Assembly (NCBI GenBank): GCA_937899055.1
Contig: CALBPX010000081.1
Span: 1 to 13,781 of the forward strand
Reading direction: 5' to 3'
From: an uncultured Bacteroidales bacterium
Lineage (GTDB): Bacteria > Bacteroidota > Bacteroidia > Bacteroidales > UBA932
Length of the DNA: 13,781 nucleotides
Both the position numbers and the translations under genes were made by a program. This document shows, in pieces, positions 1 through 7,338 of this stretch (position 1 is the first letter of the stretch; the number at the start of each line of letters is the position of its first letter). The notes beneath the pieces were generated by a model. The model was not told the origin of the DNA, made no database searches, and saw nothing but the letters and a program-made list of their open reading frames with translations.

Positions 1-2804
1 TGGGCGATGTCGTTATTACGGCAGAGTATGGCCAGAAACGTGTCCAGCGTTCAGTAGGTAGTGCAGTGCAGAACGTAAAGGCAACTGATATTCAGGAGTC
101 CGGACGTGACGCATTCGTAAGCGCTCTTCAGGGACGTGTTGCAGGTATCACGGTTACCTCCACCGGCGGTGCACCTGGTGCCTCCACCAACGTTATCCTG
201 CGTTCTGTAACTTCCGTATCAGGAAACAACCAGCCTCTGTACGTTATCGACGGTGTTCCTATGAACAACAACACCTTTGATCCAAACCACGGATTTGCAG
301 TAGCTGACGAGGTATCCACCCTGTCATACGACTTCTCCTCCAGAGGAAACGACCTCAACCCTGAGGACATTGAAAGCATGACCGTGCTGAAGGGTGCAGC
401 AGCAGCCGTACTTTACGGTTCAGATGCAGCCAACGGTGCAATCGTCATCACTACCAAGAAGGGTAGCAAGGGCGCAGGCAAGATTACCTACAGCAACCAG
501 CTGACCTGGAGCAAGAGCTACGGCTTCCCTGAGATGCAGAAAGAGTATGCCAACGGTAACAGAGGTGTAACCAACTACTACAACTCCAGCTACTTCGGAG
601 GCAGATATCCTGCAGACGGCAGCGTTAAGCTTTACGACAACGTAAAGGCTCTGCTTCAGACCGGATTCAGCCATACCCACAACGTAGCCGTTGAGGGCGG
701 TACCGACAAGATTACCGTCCGCGGTGCTGTTTCCTACCTCGACCAGAAAGGAACCGTAAAGACCACAGACTACACCCGTCTGAACATCACCCTTTCCGGA
801 CGTGCCGAAATCACCAAGTGGCTGAACTTCGAGTCCACCATGGCTTACACCGAAACCACCAACACCAAGGCCCGCAAGGGTATCTACGGTGTGTTCAGAA
901 GAGCTCACCAGTGGCCTATGGTTGACGACATGTCAGATTATCTGGATCCGGACGGAGTTCAGATGAAACTCCCCAAGTACTATGAGGACACAGACCTTGT
1001 CAACCCTCTGTATGACCTGTACAAGAACAAGAACTATGATGAGTCAAAGCGTTTCCTGACAACTCTGGGTGTAAATGTTACCCCTACCAAGAACACTTTC
1101 ATCACAGCCAAGATGGGATGGGATGCATCCAAGTCCAAGTACGAGAACTTCTATCATCCTTACTATGCAGACCGTTCCAGCGGTTCTTACGGCCTGGGCG
1201 GTGGTGTGAACATTGCAAAGAATGACCTCGTGGACAAGTCTCTGAACATCCTTGCAGGTTACAACAACCAGTGGGGCGACTTCACCCTCCGTGCTCAGGT
1301 TGGTTACCACCAGCAGGAGAACGGCAGAGAGAGCATCTCTCTCTACGGCAGCAAGTTCTATGTAATAGACTTCTATGCACTGGCCAACTGCGACGATGAC
1401 ACCAAGGTATCCAAGACCATCAACACCAAGAGAAGAATCCAGGCTATCTCCGGAGCCCTCGAGCTCGGCTGGAAGAACATGGCCTTCCTGAACTTCCGCG
1501 GACGTAACGACTGGTCTTCTACTCTTCCCAAGGACAACCGCTCATACTTCTATCCTGCAATTGAGGCATCCTTCATTGCAACTGAGCTTCCTATCCTGAA
1601 GAACAACGACATTCTCTCATACTTGAAACTCCGCGCCAGCTTTGCAGAGGTAGGTAAGGACGCATCTCCTAACGCCATCTATCCTGCCCTCGAACTCAAC
1701 GAGGTAATCGGCGGCGGATTCGGCTACGGCTACACCGGCCCTAACGAAACCCTCAAGCCTGAGATGAACGACGAAACCGAAATCGGATTTGAGGCAAGAC
1801 TCTTCAACGACAGAGTGAACATGGACTTCTCTTACTTCTGGAGAAAGTGTAAGAACGAGTACATCGAGAACTTCCGTCTGTCATACGCTACTGGATTCGT
1901 ACTCAATAACATGAACGTAGGTACCTTCAAGACCTGGGGATGGGAATTCCACATCGACGGCGACATCCTCCGCACCTCTTCCGGTTGGAGATGGAACTTG
2001 GGTCTGAACCTGGACCACAACGATTCCAAGGTTACCTACCTGCCTGAGAATGTAACCGAGTACTACAACGCATACACCTGGCTGTCAGGTAACCTGCGTA
2101 ACGGTATCAAGGTTGGCTATCCTGTATTCTCAATGACCGGCCGCGACTATCAGCGCAACGAAAAGGGTCAGATTCTGATCAACCCTACAACCGGTTATCC
2201 TTACACCAGCACAGACTGGACCTACATGGGCGACCGTAACCCTAAACTGAAGCTCGGTATCACCTCTTCACTCAGCTGGGGTCCTTTCCGTCTGAGCATG
2301 CTGCTCGACAGCCGCTTTGGTGCAACCGTAGTAAACGGAACCAAGAGAGCCATGATGGGCAACGGTACCAGCAAGGAGTCCGTCACCCTGCGTAACATGA
2401 ACCAGTACATCTTCCGCGGTGTCCTCAAGGACGGCCACGAGAACGATGACAATCCTACTCCTAACAACATCGTTGTTGACTTCAAGAACTACGGTACCAG
2501 CATCTATGGCGGTTCCGACCACGACTGGCTGGAGCACCATGTCAACTGGATGCGTCTGAAGGAAATCCGTTTCCAGTACAGGGTTCCTGCAAACTGGCTC
2601 AAGAGTGCTACCCACAACCTGCTTTCAGCTGCAAGCGTATGGGTAAGTGCAAACGACCTGTTCACCATCACCAACTATTCCGGTGTTGATGCCGTTGGTA
2701 ACTCCAACTCTGCATCCCTCGGAGGAACCGGTGGTATCGGAATTGATGCCTGGGGAGTTCCTACTCCTAGGAGCATGTCTTTAGGTATCAACTTAACCTT
2801 CTAA
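1..2804 (+). CDS. SusC/RagA-family TonB-linked outer membrane transporter (5' end missing)
   Basis: This is the import channel of a SusCD-type uptake system. It would sit in the outer membrane and take up a large ligand with energy from TonB. The reading frame is open from the left edge, with codons from position 3, so about 933 residues are visible. The signal peptide and N-terminal carboxypeptidase-regulatory-like domain lie outside. The first residues, GDVVITAEYG, match the TonB-box/plug entry of this family. The plug domain follows, with QPLYVIDGVP (nt 231-260) and the VLKGAAAAVLYG...GAIVITTKKG block (nt 384-456). The rest is a beta-barrel ending in the usual aromatic C-terminus, INLTF. 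A GTG at 66 is an internal valine, not the start. Third positions are strongly C-rich (Asn almost always AAC), which suggests high expression. The SusD-like gene follows after 12 bases. Family assignment is secure; the ligand cannot be read from the sequence. Confidence 0.95.
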   Translation, partial: GDVVITAEYGQKRVQRSVGSAVQNVKATDIQESGRDAFVSALQGRVAGITVTSTGGAPGASTNVILRSVTSVSGNNQPLYVIDGVPMNNNTFDPNHGFAVADEVSTLSYDFSSRGNDLNPEDIESMTVLKGAAAAVLYGSDAANGAIVITTKKGSKGAGKITYSNQLTWSKSYGFPEMQKEYANGNRGVTNYYNSSYFGGRYPADGSVKLYDNVKALLQTGFSHTHNVAVEGGTDKITVRGAVSYLDQKGTVKTTDYTRLNITLSGRAEITKWLNFESTMAYTETTNTKARKGIYGVFRRAHQWPMVDDMSDYLDPDGVQMKLPKYYEDTDLVNPLYDLYKNKNYDESKRFLTTLGVNVTPTKNTFITAKMGWDASKSKYENFYHPYYADRSSGSYGLGGGVNIAKNDLVDKSLNILAGYNNQWGDFTLRAQVGYHQQENGRESISLYGSKFYVIDFYALANCDDDTKVSKTINTKRRIQAISGALELGWKNMAFLNFRGRNDWSSTLPKDNRSYFYPAIEASFIATELPILKNNDILSYLKLRASFAEVGKDASPNAIYPALELNEVIGGGFGYGYTGPNETLKPEMNDETEIGFEARLFNDRVNMDFSYFWRKCKNEYIENFRLSYATGFVLNNMNVGTFKTWGWEFHIDGDILRTSSGWRWNLGLNLDHNDSKVTYLPENVTEYYNAYTWLSGNLRNGIKVGYPVFSMTGRDYQRNEKGQILINPTTGYPYTSTDWTYMGDRNPKLKLGITSSLSWGPFRLSMLLDSRFGATVVNGTKRAMMGNGTSKESVTLRNMNQYIFRGVLKDGHENDDNPTPNNIVVDFKNYGTSIYGGSDHDWLEHHVNWMRLKEIRFQYRVPANWLKSATHNLLSAASVWVSANDLFTITNYSGVDAVGNSNSASLGGTGGIGIDAWGVPTPRSMSLGINLTF

Positions 2805-2816
2805 TCTGTAAGGAAT

Positions 2817-4811
2817 ATGAAAAAGATATATACTATAATTCTCATTGCAACCCTCGGACTTTTCCTGACTGGTTGCGACCACTATCTGGATGTCAACAAG
2901 AATGTTGATGCACCGGATGAGGAGCAGGTTATGGACTACCACTACCTGCCTGGTGTTGAGCAGTGGATGGGCAATATTTACTGGGATATCCGTGCTACAG
3001 GTCCTCTGAGCCAGATGTTCGGTACAACTTCCTATACCGGATTTGCCAACAACTACGCATATTCTTCTGCAGATGCTGCAGGTGAAATGTGGAGGCTCAA
3101 CTACTGGCTTCTGGGAAAGAACCTCGAGAACCTGATCAACTTTGCGGTTGAGCACGAGAGATGGACCATGGCCGGTATCGGTTATATCCTCAAGGCTCAC
3201 TCTTGGGATGCCACTACTAAGGAGTACGGTGAGATGCCTCTGCAGCAGGCCTATGAGCCCGGCAGACTTTCTCACGACTATGACTATCAGGATCTGATCT
3301 ATGACTCCATCCGCACCTGGGCTCAGAGAGGTATCGATTACCTCGAAAGAGACGATGCAACCGTTTATGGAGGAATCTGGTCAGAGTACGAGAACGTTTA
3401 CAAAGGCAACAAGACCAAGTGGATACAGTTCGGTCACGGTATTATCTGCCGCAACCTGGCTTCCCTTAGCCGCAAGAGCGATTTCGTTTCCACTTATGCA
3501 AACGACCTGATTGCCCACGGTAAGCTCGCCATGCAGACCAACGCCGACAACTACCTGATTCCTACCCTCGGCGGCGGTGCTGATGCAAGATACAACTCAT
3601 ACAACAACTTCTGGGGTGTTCACAGAGCCAATCTCAGCCTGAGCTACTATCAGAGCGACTATATCGTCAAGATAATGACTGGTACCGTTCCGTTGTATGA
3701 CCACGCAACCGGTGATATCGTAAAAACCTCAAAGGATGACCACATGAGTGAGTACTATCCTTATGCCCTCAATCCTAACCAGATCATCTGCGATACACTG
3801 TATGATGAAGTAGGTCACTTTGACCCACGTATTGCAGCCAAGCTGGCTCCGAGAGCAAGCGACACCTACACCAACGATCCTAACAACTATGTTGACATAG
3901 ACAACGAGGATTCCGTAAAGCACGCAAGACGTTACTATGGCGGTAGCCTGTTCAACTCAAGGACCGGATATCAGGGATGGAACGCTCCTTCTGTCTATGG
4001 AAGAAACGCTTACGGTTCAACTGCAGTTGACGGTATCGGCCGCTGGATCTTCCGCAACGATGCCCCTGTTATAGTAATGACTGCCGGTGAAATCCAGTTT
4101 GAGATGGCAGAGGCTTACTTCATAATGGGCGACAAGGCCAATGCACTGGCTTGCTGGAAGAAGGGTATTGAGCTCGATATGGAGTTCACCAAGAGTTATC
4201 TGGTACCTGGTGCTCCTAAACTGAAGGACGGTACTACCGACGAGTATGTAACCGGTGGTGCAAATCCTGGCGGAGACTTTATCAGCACAAGACTTTTCCA
4301 GAAACTTGCTGATGAATATATTGCTGGCCCGTTCGTAGCCGGCATCACTACCAGCACCCTTACACTCAGCCACATCATGATGCAGAAATATGTTCACCTG
4401 TGGCCTTGGGGAGCTGCTGAAGCCTGGGTTGACCTCAGAAAATATCATTATGACATTGACTACAGCGGAGATTATCCTACACTTGGAAACGGATGGGAGA
4501 AAGACTATCTGAACCAGAAGTGGGACGAGGACGCAACAAAGGTTTACAAGGGATTCTATCTTGCTCCTGCTCAGGTTGAAGGAAGGAAGAGCCCGGGTTA
4601 TTGGGATACCGACAACGAAGGTTCTCCTGCATACCGTATTGCTCCACGTTACAACTCCGAGTTCATGTGGAACAGGCCGGCTCTGGCTGCTCTGAAACCT
4701 ATACCTGGACTTATACCTGATGGAAAAGGCGGACTTGTTTATAAGAACTACCATATATCCATTCCATGGTTCGCTTATCCTGGCGATTATCCAGAAACTG
4801 TTCACTATTAA
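2817..4811 (+). CDS. SusD/RagB-family outer membrane lipoprotein
   Basis: This is the surface lipoprotein partner of the SusC-like channel; in this family it acts as a hinged lid that binds the ligand. The 664-residue protein starts with a lipoprotein signal, and the lipobox LTGC places the acylated cysteine at residue 20. The mature start, DHYLDVNKN, is typical of SusD homologues, in particular the SusD-like_2 type. Residues around 110-160 carry the helical repeat pattern of the family (AGIGYILKAHSWDATTKEYGEMPL), given here in part as its key stretch KEYGEMPL, where homologues have an xxYGDVPY-like motif. A second helical block, GEIQFEMAEAYF, lies near residue 425. The protein is longer than most SusD homologues (about 500-600 residues). 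The ATG at 2817 is chosen because it gives the signal peptide directly. It is co-transcribed with the upstream gene (12-base gap) and the downstream lipoprotein gene (11-base gap). The ligand is unknown. Confidence 0.93.
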   Translation: MKKIYTIILIATLGLFLTGCDHYLDVNKNVDAPDEEQVMDYHYLPGVEQWMGNIYWDIRATGPLSQMFGTTSYTGFANNYAYSSADAAGEMWRLNYWLLGKNLENLINFAVEHERWTMAGIGYILKAHSWDATTKEYGEMPLQQAYEPGRLSHDYDYQDLIYDSIRTWAQRGIDYLERDDATVYGGIWSEYENVYKGNKTKWIQFGHGIICRNLASLSRKSDFVSTYANDLIAHGKLAMQTNADNYLIPTLGGGADARYNSYNNFWGVHRANLSLSYYQSDYIVKIMTGTVPLYDHATGDIVKTSKDDHMSEYYPYALNPNQIICDTLYDEVGHFDPRIAAKLAPRASDTYTNDPNNYVDIDNEDSVKHARRYYGGSLFNSRTGYQGWNAPSVYGRNAYGSTAVDGIGRWIFRNDAPVIVMTAGEIQFEMAEAYFIMGDKANALACWKKGIELDMEFTKSYLVPGAPKLKDGTTDEYVTGGANPGGDFISTRLFQKLADEYIAGPFVAGITTSTLTLSHIMMQKYVHLWPWGAAEAWVDLRKYHYDIDYSGDYPTLGNGWEKDYLNQKWDEDATKVYKGFYLAPAQVEGRKSPGYWDTDNEGSPAYRIAPRYNSEFMWNRPALAALKPIPGLIPDGKGGLVYKNYHISIPWFAYPGDYPETVHY

Positions 4812-4822
4812 TAGTTAAGATT

Positions 4823-5674
4823 ATGAAAAAAATTAGATTTTCACTTATAGCCGTAGCAGCTCTTCTGGTTCTTGGCTCTTGCAAAAAGCATGAGTTGTGG
4901 TTCCCTATGGATGAGTTTAGTGGTGCAGAAATCCAAATCCACTATATGGAACCTGTAGTCAATACAGCTGCAAATTACATAGATTCAGTCTATGTAAACG
5001 ATGTTCTCTATTCTTCAAAGGACGGTGGTGGAAGCCTGGCCGTTTACAACGGAGTTCCCAGTATGGATGTAGGAAAGTTCTTTGGAGTAAAGGAAGGTAC
5101 TATGAATCTTAAGCTCATGAGGAAAGGCGAAGTTATCTATGACAGGAACTTTACCGTTGAGAAAAAGAAGCAGAACGTGATTATCCACGATTTGAACGCT
5201 GATCCTATCATCCTTGACAACAGATATCCTTACTGGAACGACAGAGGGTCTGAAGGAGCCACAGCCGAAAATTGGGGAACAGACTCTGTCTGCAAGTTCA
5301 TGTTCATCAACCTTCTGTACGAGAGCCCGGGAGTTCCTTACCCCGGAAAACTCCAGTATCAGTACAGGCTTAACGATGCCAAATCGACCGATCCCTGGAA
5401 CAACCTGGGTGACCCTGTAGGCTTCGGCGAGGCTACTGACAGGGTAATGGTAGCTTTCCACTGGACCGGTAGTCCTGCCACTACTCCTTACCAGAGGGTT
5501 AATTTCAGAATTCTTACCGAAGACGGAAACTTGCTTCAGGTATGGAACGGGTCCAGATATGTTGACTATTCCGACTACTGGAACGCAAACCTTGGAAGAT
5601 GCGCCATGCACTTCTTCAGAGGTTACAGAACCACTACTCCTGTATGCAATGTAAGCAACTGGTTCTCTCTGTAA
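4823..5674 (+). CDS. Lipoprotein of unknown function, third gene of the susCD-like operon
   Basis: I do not recognise this 283-residue protein firmly. It begins with a clear lipoprotein signal (MKKIRFSLIA, then lipobox VLGSC with Cys20), so the ATG at 4823 is preferred over an in-frame GTG-type start at 4766 that would overlap the SusD gene and bury the signal. After the signal, residues about 33-125 read as a beta-sandwich (IQIHYMEP..., YIDSVYVNDVLYSS, then a KLMRKGEVIYDRNF strand pair), loosely like DUF4397-type domains. The second half is rich in Trp, Tyr and Asn and has no motif I can name. By position it is the analogue of SusE/SusF-type accessory lipoproteins that bind ligand at the cell surface, but this is inference from context and not from homology. 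The gene ends 20 bases before a strong terminator, so it closes the operon. Confidence 0.85.
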   Translation: MKKIRFSLIAVAALLVLGSCKKHELWFPMDEFSGAEIQIHYMEPVVNTAANYIDSVYVNDVLYSSKDGGGSLAVYNGVPSMDVGKFFGVKEGTMNLKLMRKGEVIYDRNFTVEKKKQNVIIHDLNADPIILDNRYPYWNDRGSEGATAENWGTDSVCKFMFINLLYESPGVPYPGKLQYQYRLNDAKSTDPWNNLGDPVGFGEATDRVMVAFHWTGSPATTPYQRVNFRILTEDGNLLQVWNGSRYVDYSDYWNANLGRCAMHFFRGYRTTTPVCNVSNWFSL

Positions 5675-5693
5675 GATGATAGAATACCAAAAG

Positions 5694-5722
5694 AAAGGGT
5701 TGGCCTGCGCCAACCCTTTTTT
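5694..5722. terminator. Intrinsic terminator between convergent operons
   Basis: An 11-base-pair perfect stem (AAAGGGTTGGC against GCCAACCCTTT, loop CTGC at 5705-5708) is followed on the + strand by further T residues, running to 5722. It lies 20 bases after the stop of the third operon gene. Read on the - strand, the same stem is followed by TTTCTTTTGG, so it can also stop transcription coming from the serine hydrolase gene that ends at 5743. Confidence 0.92.
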
Positions 5723-5742
5723 GTTATTTATGGTGCTATGTA

Positions 5743-7299
5743 TCAGTAAATCAGATTGACTCTCTGCATTATGTTGTTAATTGCAAGATAGAGAGCGGTA
5801 TCAAAATCTGTAGCAGCGTTTCTGGAGTTGCAAAGCAGGACTCCGTTTACTCCGTTTTTGCCACGGACAATTATGGTTGCCGTTCCGTTGATGTTGCCTC
5901 CGTGGAAAGATGCCCAGTTGTCGAGCGTATAATGGAGGATTCTCCAACCATAGCCATAACCGTTCTTGGTTGTAGGAGGATTGGCGGTGGTATAGTCTTT
6001 ATAAACCATATCCAGAGTTTCCTTCTTGAGAATATCCGGTACAACAGTGCCGTAATCCATAGCGCAGACAACCTTCATCAGGTTAGGTGCAGAATTGATT
6101 ACAGCTCCGCAGGCGCCTACAACACTCATGTCGTTGCCGTAAGCCGTGCTGCCGTACTGAGCATAGTAAACGCACTCGTTGGCACGCCTTCCGCCCTTGT
6201 CGCTCTTTCCAATCCAAACATCCTCAACGCCGGCCTTGGCCTCAACCTTCCTCAGGTAGTCTTCATAGGTTCCGCCCGTAAGGACTTCTATTATCTGGCC
6301 CAGCAGGCAATAGCCGAGGTTGTAATATGAGTAGCTTGTGCCTGGCGTGCTGCCGGTGGCAATATTGCTTACCATGTACTCTGCCCTGGCCTTGAGGGTC
6401 TTGCCGTAGAAACGGCTGTCGCCGGTAAAGATAGGATCGGCACCGCCAGTGAGGTCATAGTTCCAGCCGGAAGTATGGGTCAGCAGATGATGGACTTTGA
6501 TTTGATCTACACCTTTTGCGTGAGTTCCGGGATACATTTCATAAAGAATGCCCTGCGGACTTCCGGTTCCGTTTGCACCTGCCGGAGCAAAAACGTAATC
6601 GTCCGGAGATATCAGACCGTCTTCATACAGGCTCATTATGCAGAGCGCGCACTGGAACTTGGAAACGCTGGCCAGGCGGAACAGGGTTGTGGGAGTGGTT
6701 CTGGTCCACGGCGTCTGTTCAAGGCTGGAATAGCCGTAGCCGGCCTCGTATGCAGGTTTTTCGCCCTTTGTAGTAGCTACGCTTATGCCCGGAATGTTGT
6801 ATTTTTTCATTACGGCGTAAACCTCATTGTCCATATTTGCATCGCCCTCCCTTACAAGCACAAAGTATTTTTTGCTGTGCTTTCCGTCTTCGGCGGTTAC
6901 GGTAATGTCTGTATCACCTGTAAAGTTGGCGGCTGTTACTCCGGAAGTGGCCGCAACAGTTCCTATCTTTACTGTAGCCTTGGAACTGACTCCGAATGTG
7001 GGAACCAGCTTTGTAAGGTTTACTCCGGAAGGAACTGTGATAAGTACAAGATTCCTGTTCTGAATTGTTGCAACTGTTGCCGTTGCGTCAGAGGTTAGGC
7101 CGGAATTGTTTATTGCCTTGAACTGGAATGTAGAAAGTTCACAGGCAGTAGAAGCTGCGGTAGTAGGAGTGTCGGGTGTTATCGGCCCCTTTCCGTCACC
7201 GCTGCCACCGCCGCAATTGGTCAGAGCAATGGCAGAGGAAAACATCAACGCTGCCAGAAACAGCAATTTTGCTTTTTGTAAGAACTTGGATAGTGTCAT
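5743..7299 (-). CDS. Lipoprotein serine hydrolase (beta-lactamase/PBP fold) with N-terminal DUF5018-type Ig-like domain
   Basis: This 518-residue lipoprotein has a signal ending in LTNC (Cys29) followed by a glycine-rich linker. Residues about 53-150 form an Ig-like domain of the DUF5018 type (LVPTFG near 98-103, TAEDGK near 135-140, ending in a YFVLV strand). Residues about 155-510 are a class C beta-lactamase-related hydrolase domain (PF00144 family). The catalytic SxxK motif is S211-V-S-K214, the YxN motif is Y325-Y-N327, and the third motif is H466-G-G. The LLTHTSG segment (272-278), conserved in this family, is also present. Family members act as D,D-peptidases, esterases or beta-lactamase-like enzymes. 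The exact substrate is not deducible, and resistance should not be assumed. The domain would face the periplasm or the cell surface. The gene follows the plug-domain protein gene after 39 bases and is probably co-transcribed with it. Confidence 0.9.
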   Translation of the reverse strand: MTLSKFLQKAKLLFLAALMFSSAIALTNCGGGSGDGKGPITPDTPTTAASTACELSTFQFKAINNSGLTSDATATVATIQNRNLVLITVPSGVNLTKLVPTFGVSSKATVKIGTVAATSGVTAANFTGDTDITVTAEDGKHSKKYFVLVREGDANMDNEVYAVMKKYNIPGISVATTKGEKPAYEAGYGYSSLEQTPWTRTTPTTLFRLASVSKFQCALCIMSLYEDGLISPDDYVFAPAGANGTGSPQGILYEMYPGTHAKGVDQIKVHHLLTHTSGWNYDLTGGADPIFTGDSRFYGKTLKARAEYMVSNIATGSTPGTSYSYYNLGYCLLGQIIEVLTGGTYEDYLRKVEAKAGVEDVWIGKSDKGGRRANECVYYAQYGSTAYGNDMSVVGACGAVINSAPNLMKVVCAMDYGTVVPDILKKETLDMVYKDYTTANPPTTKNGYGYGWRILHYTLDNWASFHGGNINGTATIIVRGKNGVNGVLLCNSRNAATDFDTALYLAINNIMQRVNLIY

Positions 7300-7338
7300 A
7301 GTCCGATATTTTTAAGTCTATAATTACTTCTGTGGGCG

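Noticed and set aside
66..68. GTG at 66 as the start of the SusC-like gene
   Set aside because: The frame is open to the left edge, and the residues before it match the TonB-box/plug entry of the family, so the gene continues outside the window.
420..908. Long - strand frames inside the SusC, SusD and ribosomal genes
   Set aside because: They are shadows produced by strongly biased codon use in the real genes on the other strand. None shows a domain or signal peptide.
4766..4822. Upstream start for the third operon lipoprotein, overlapping the SusD-like gene
   Set aside because: It would put 19 polar residues before a perfect lipoprotein signal peptide that starts at the ATG at 4823.
5743..7299. 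Serine hydrolase as an antibiotic-resistance beta-lactamase
   Set aside because: The motifs are shared by many esterases and peptidases of the fold. The lipoprotein anchor and DUF5018-type domain are not typical of resistance enzymes.
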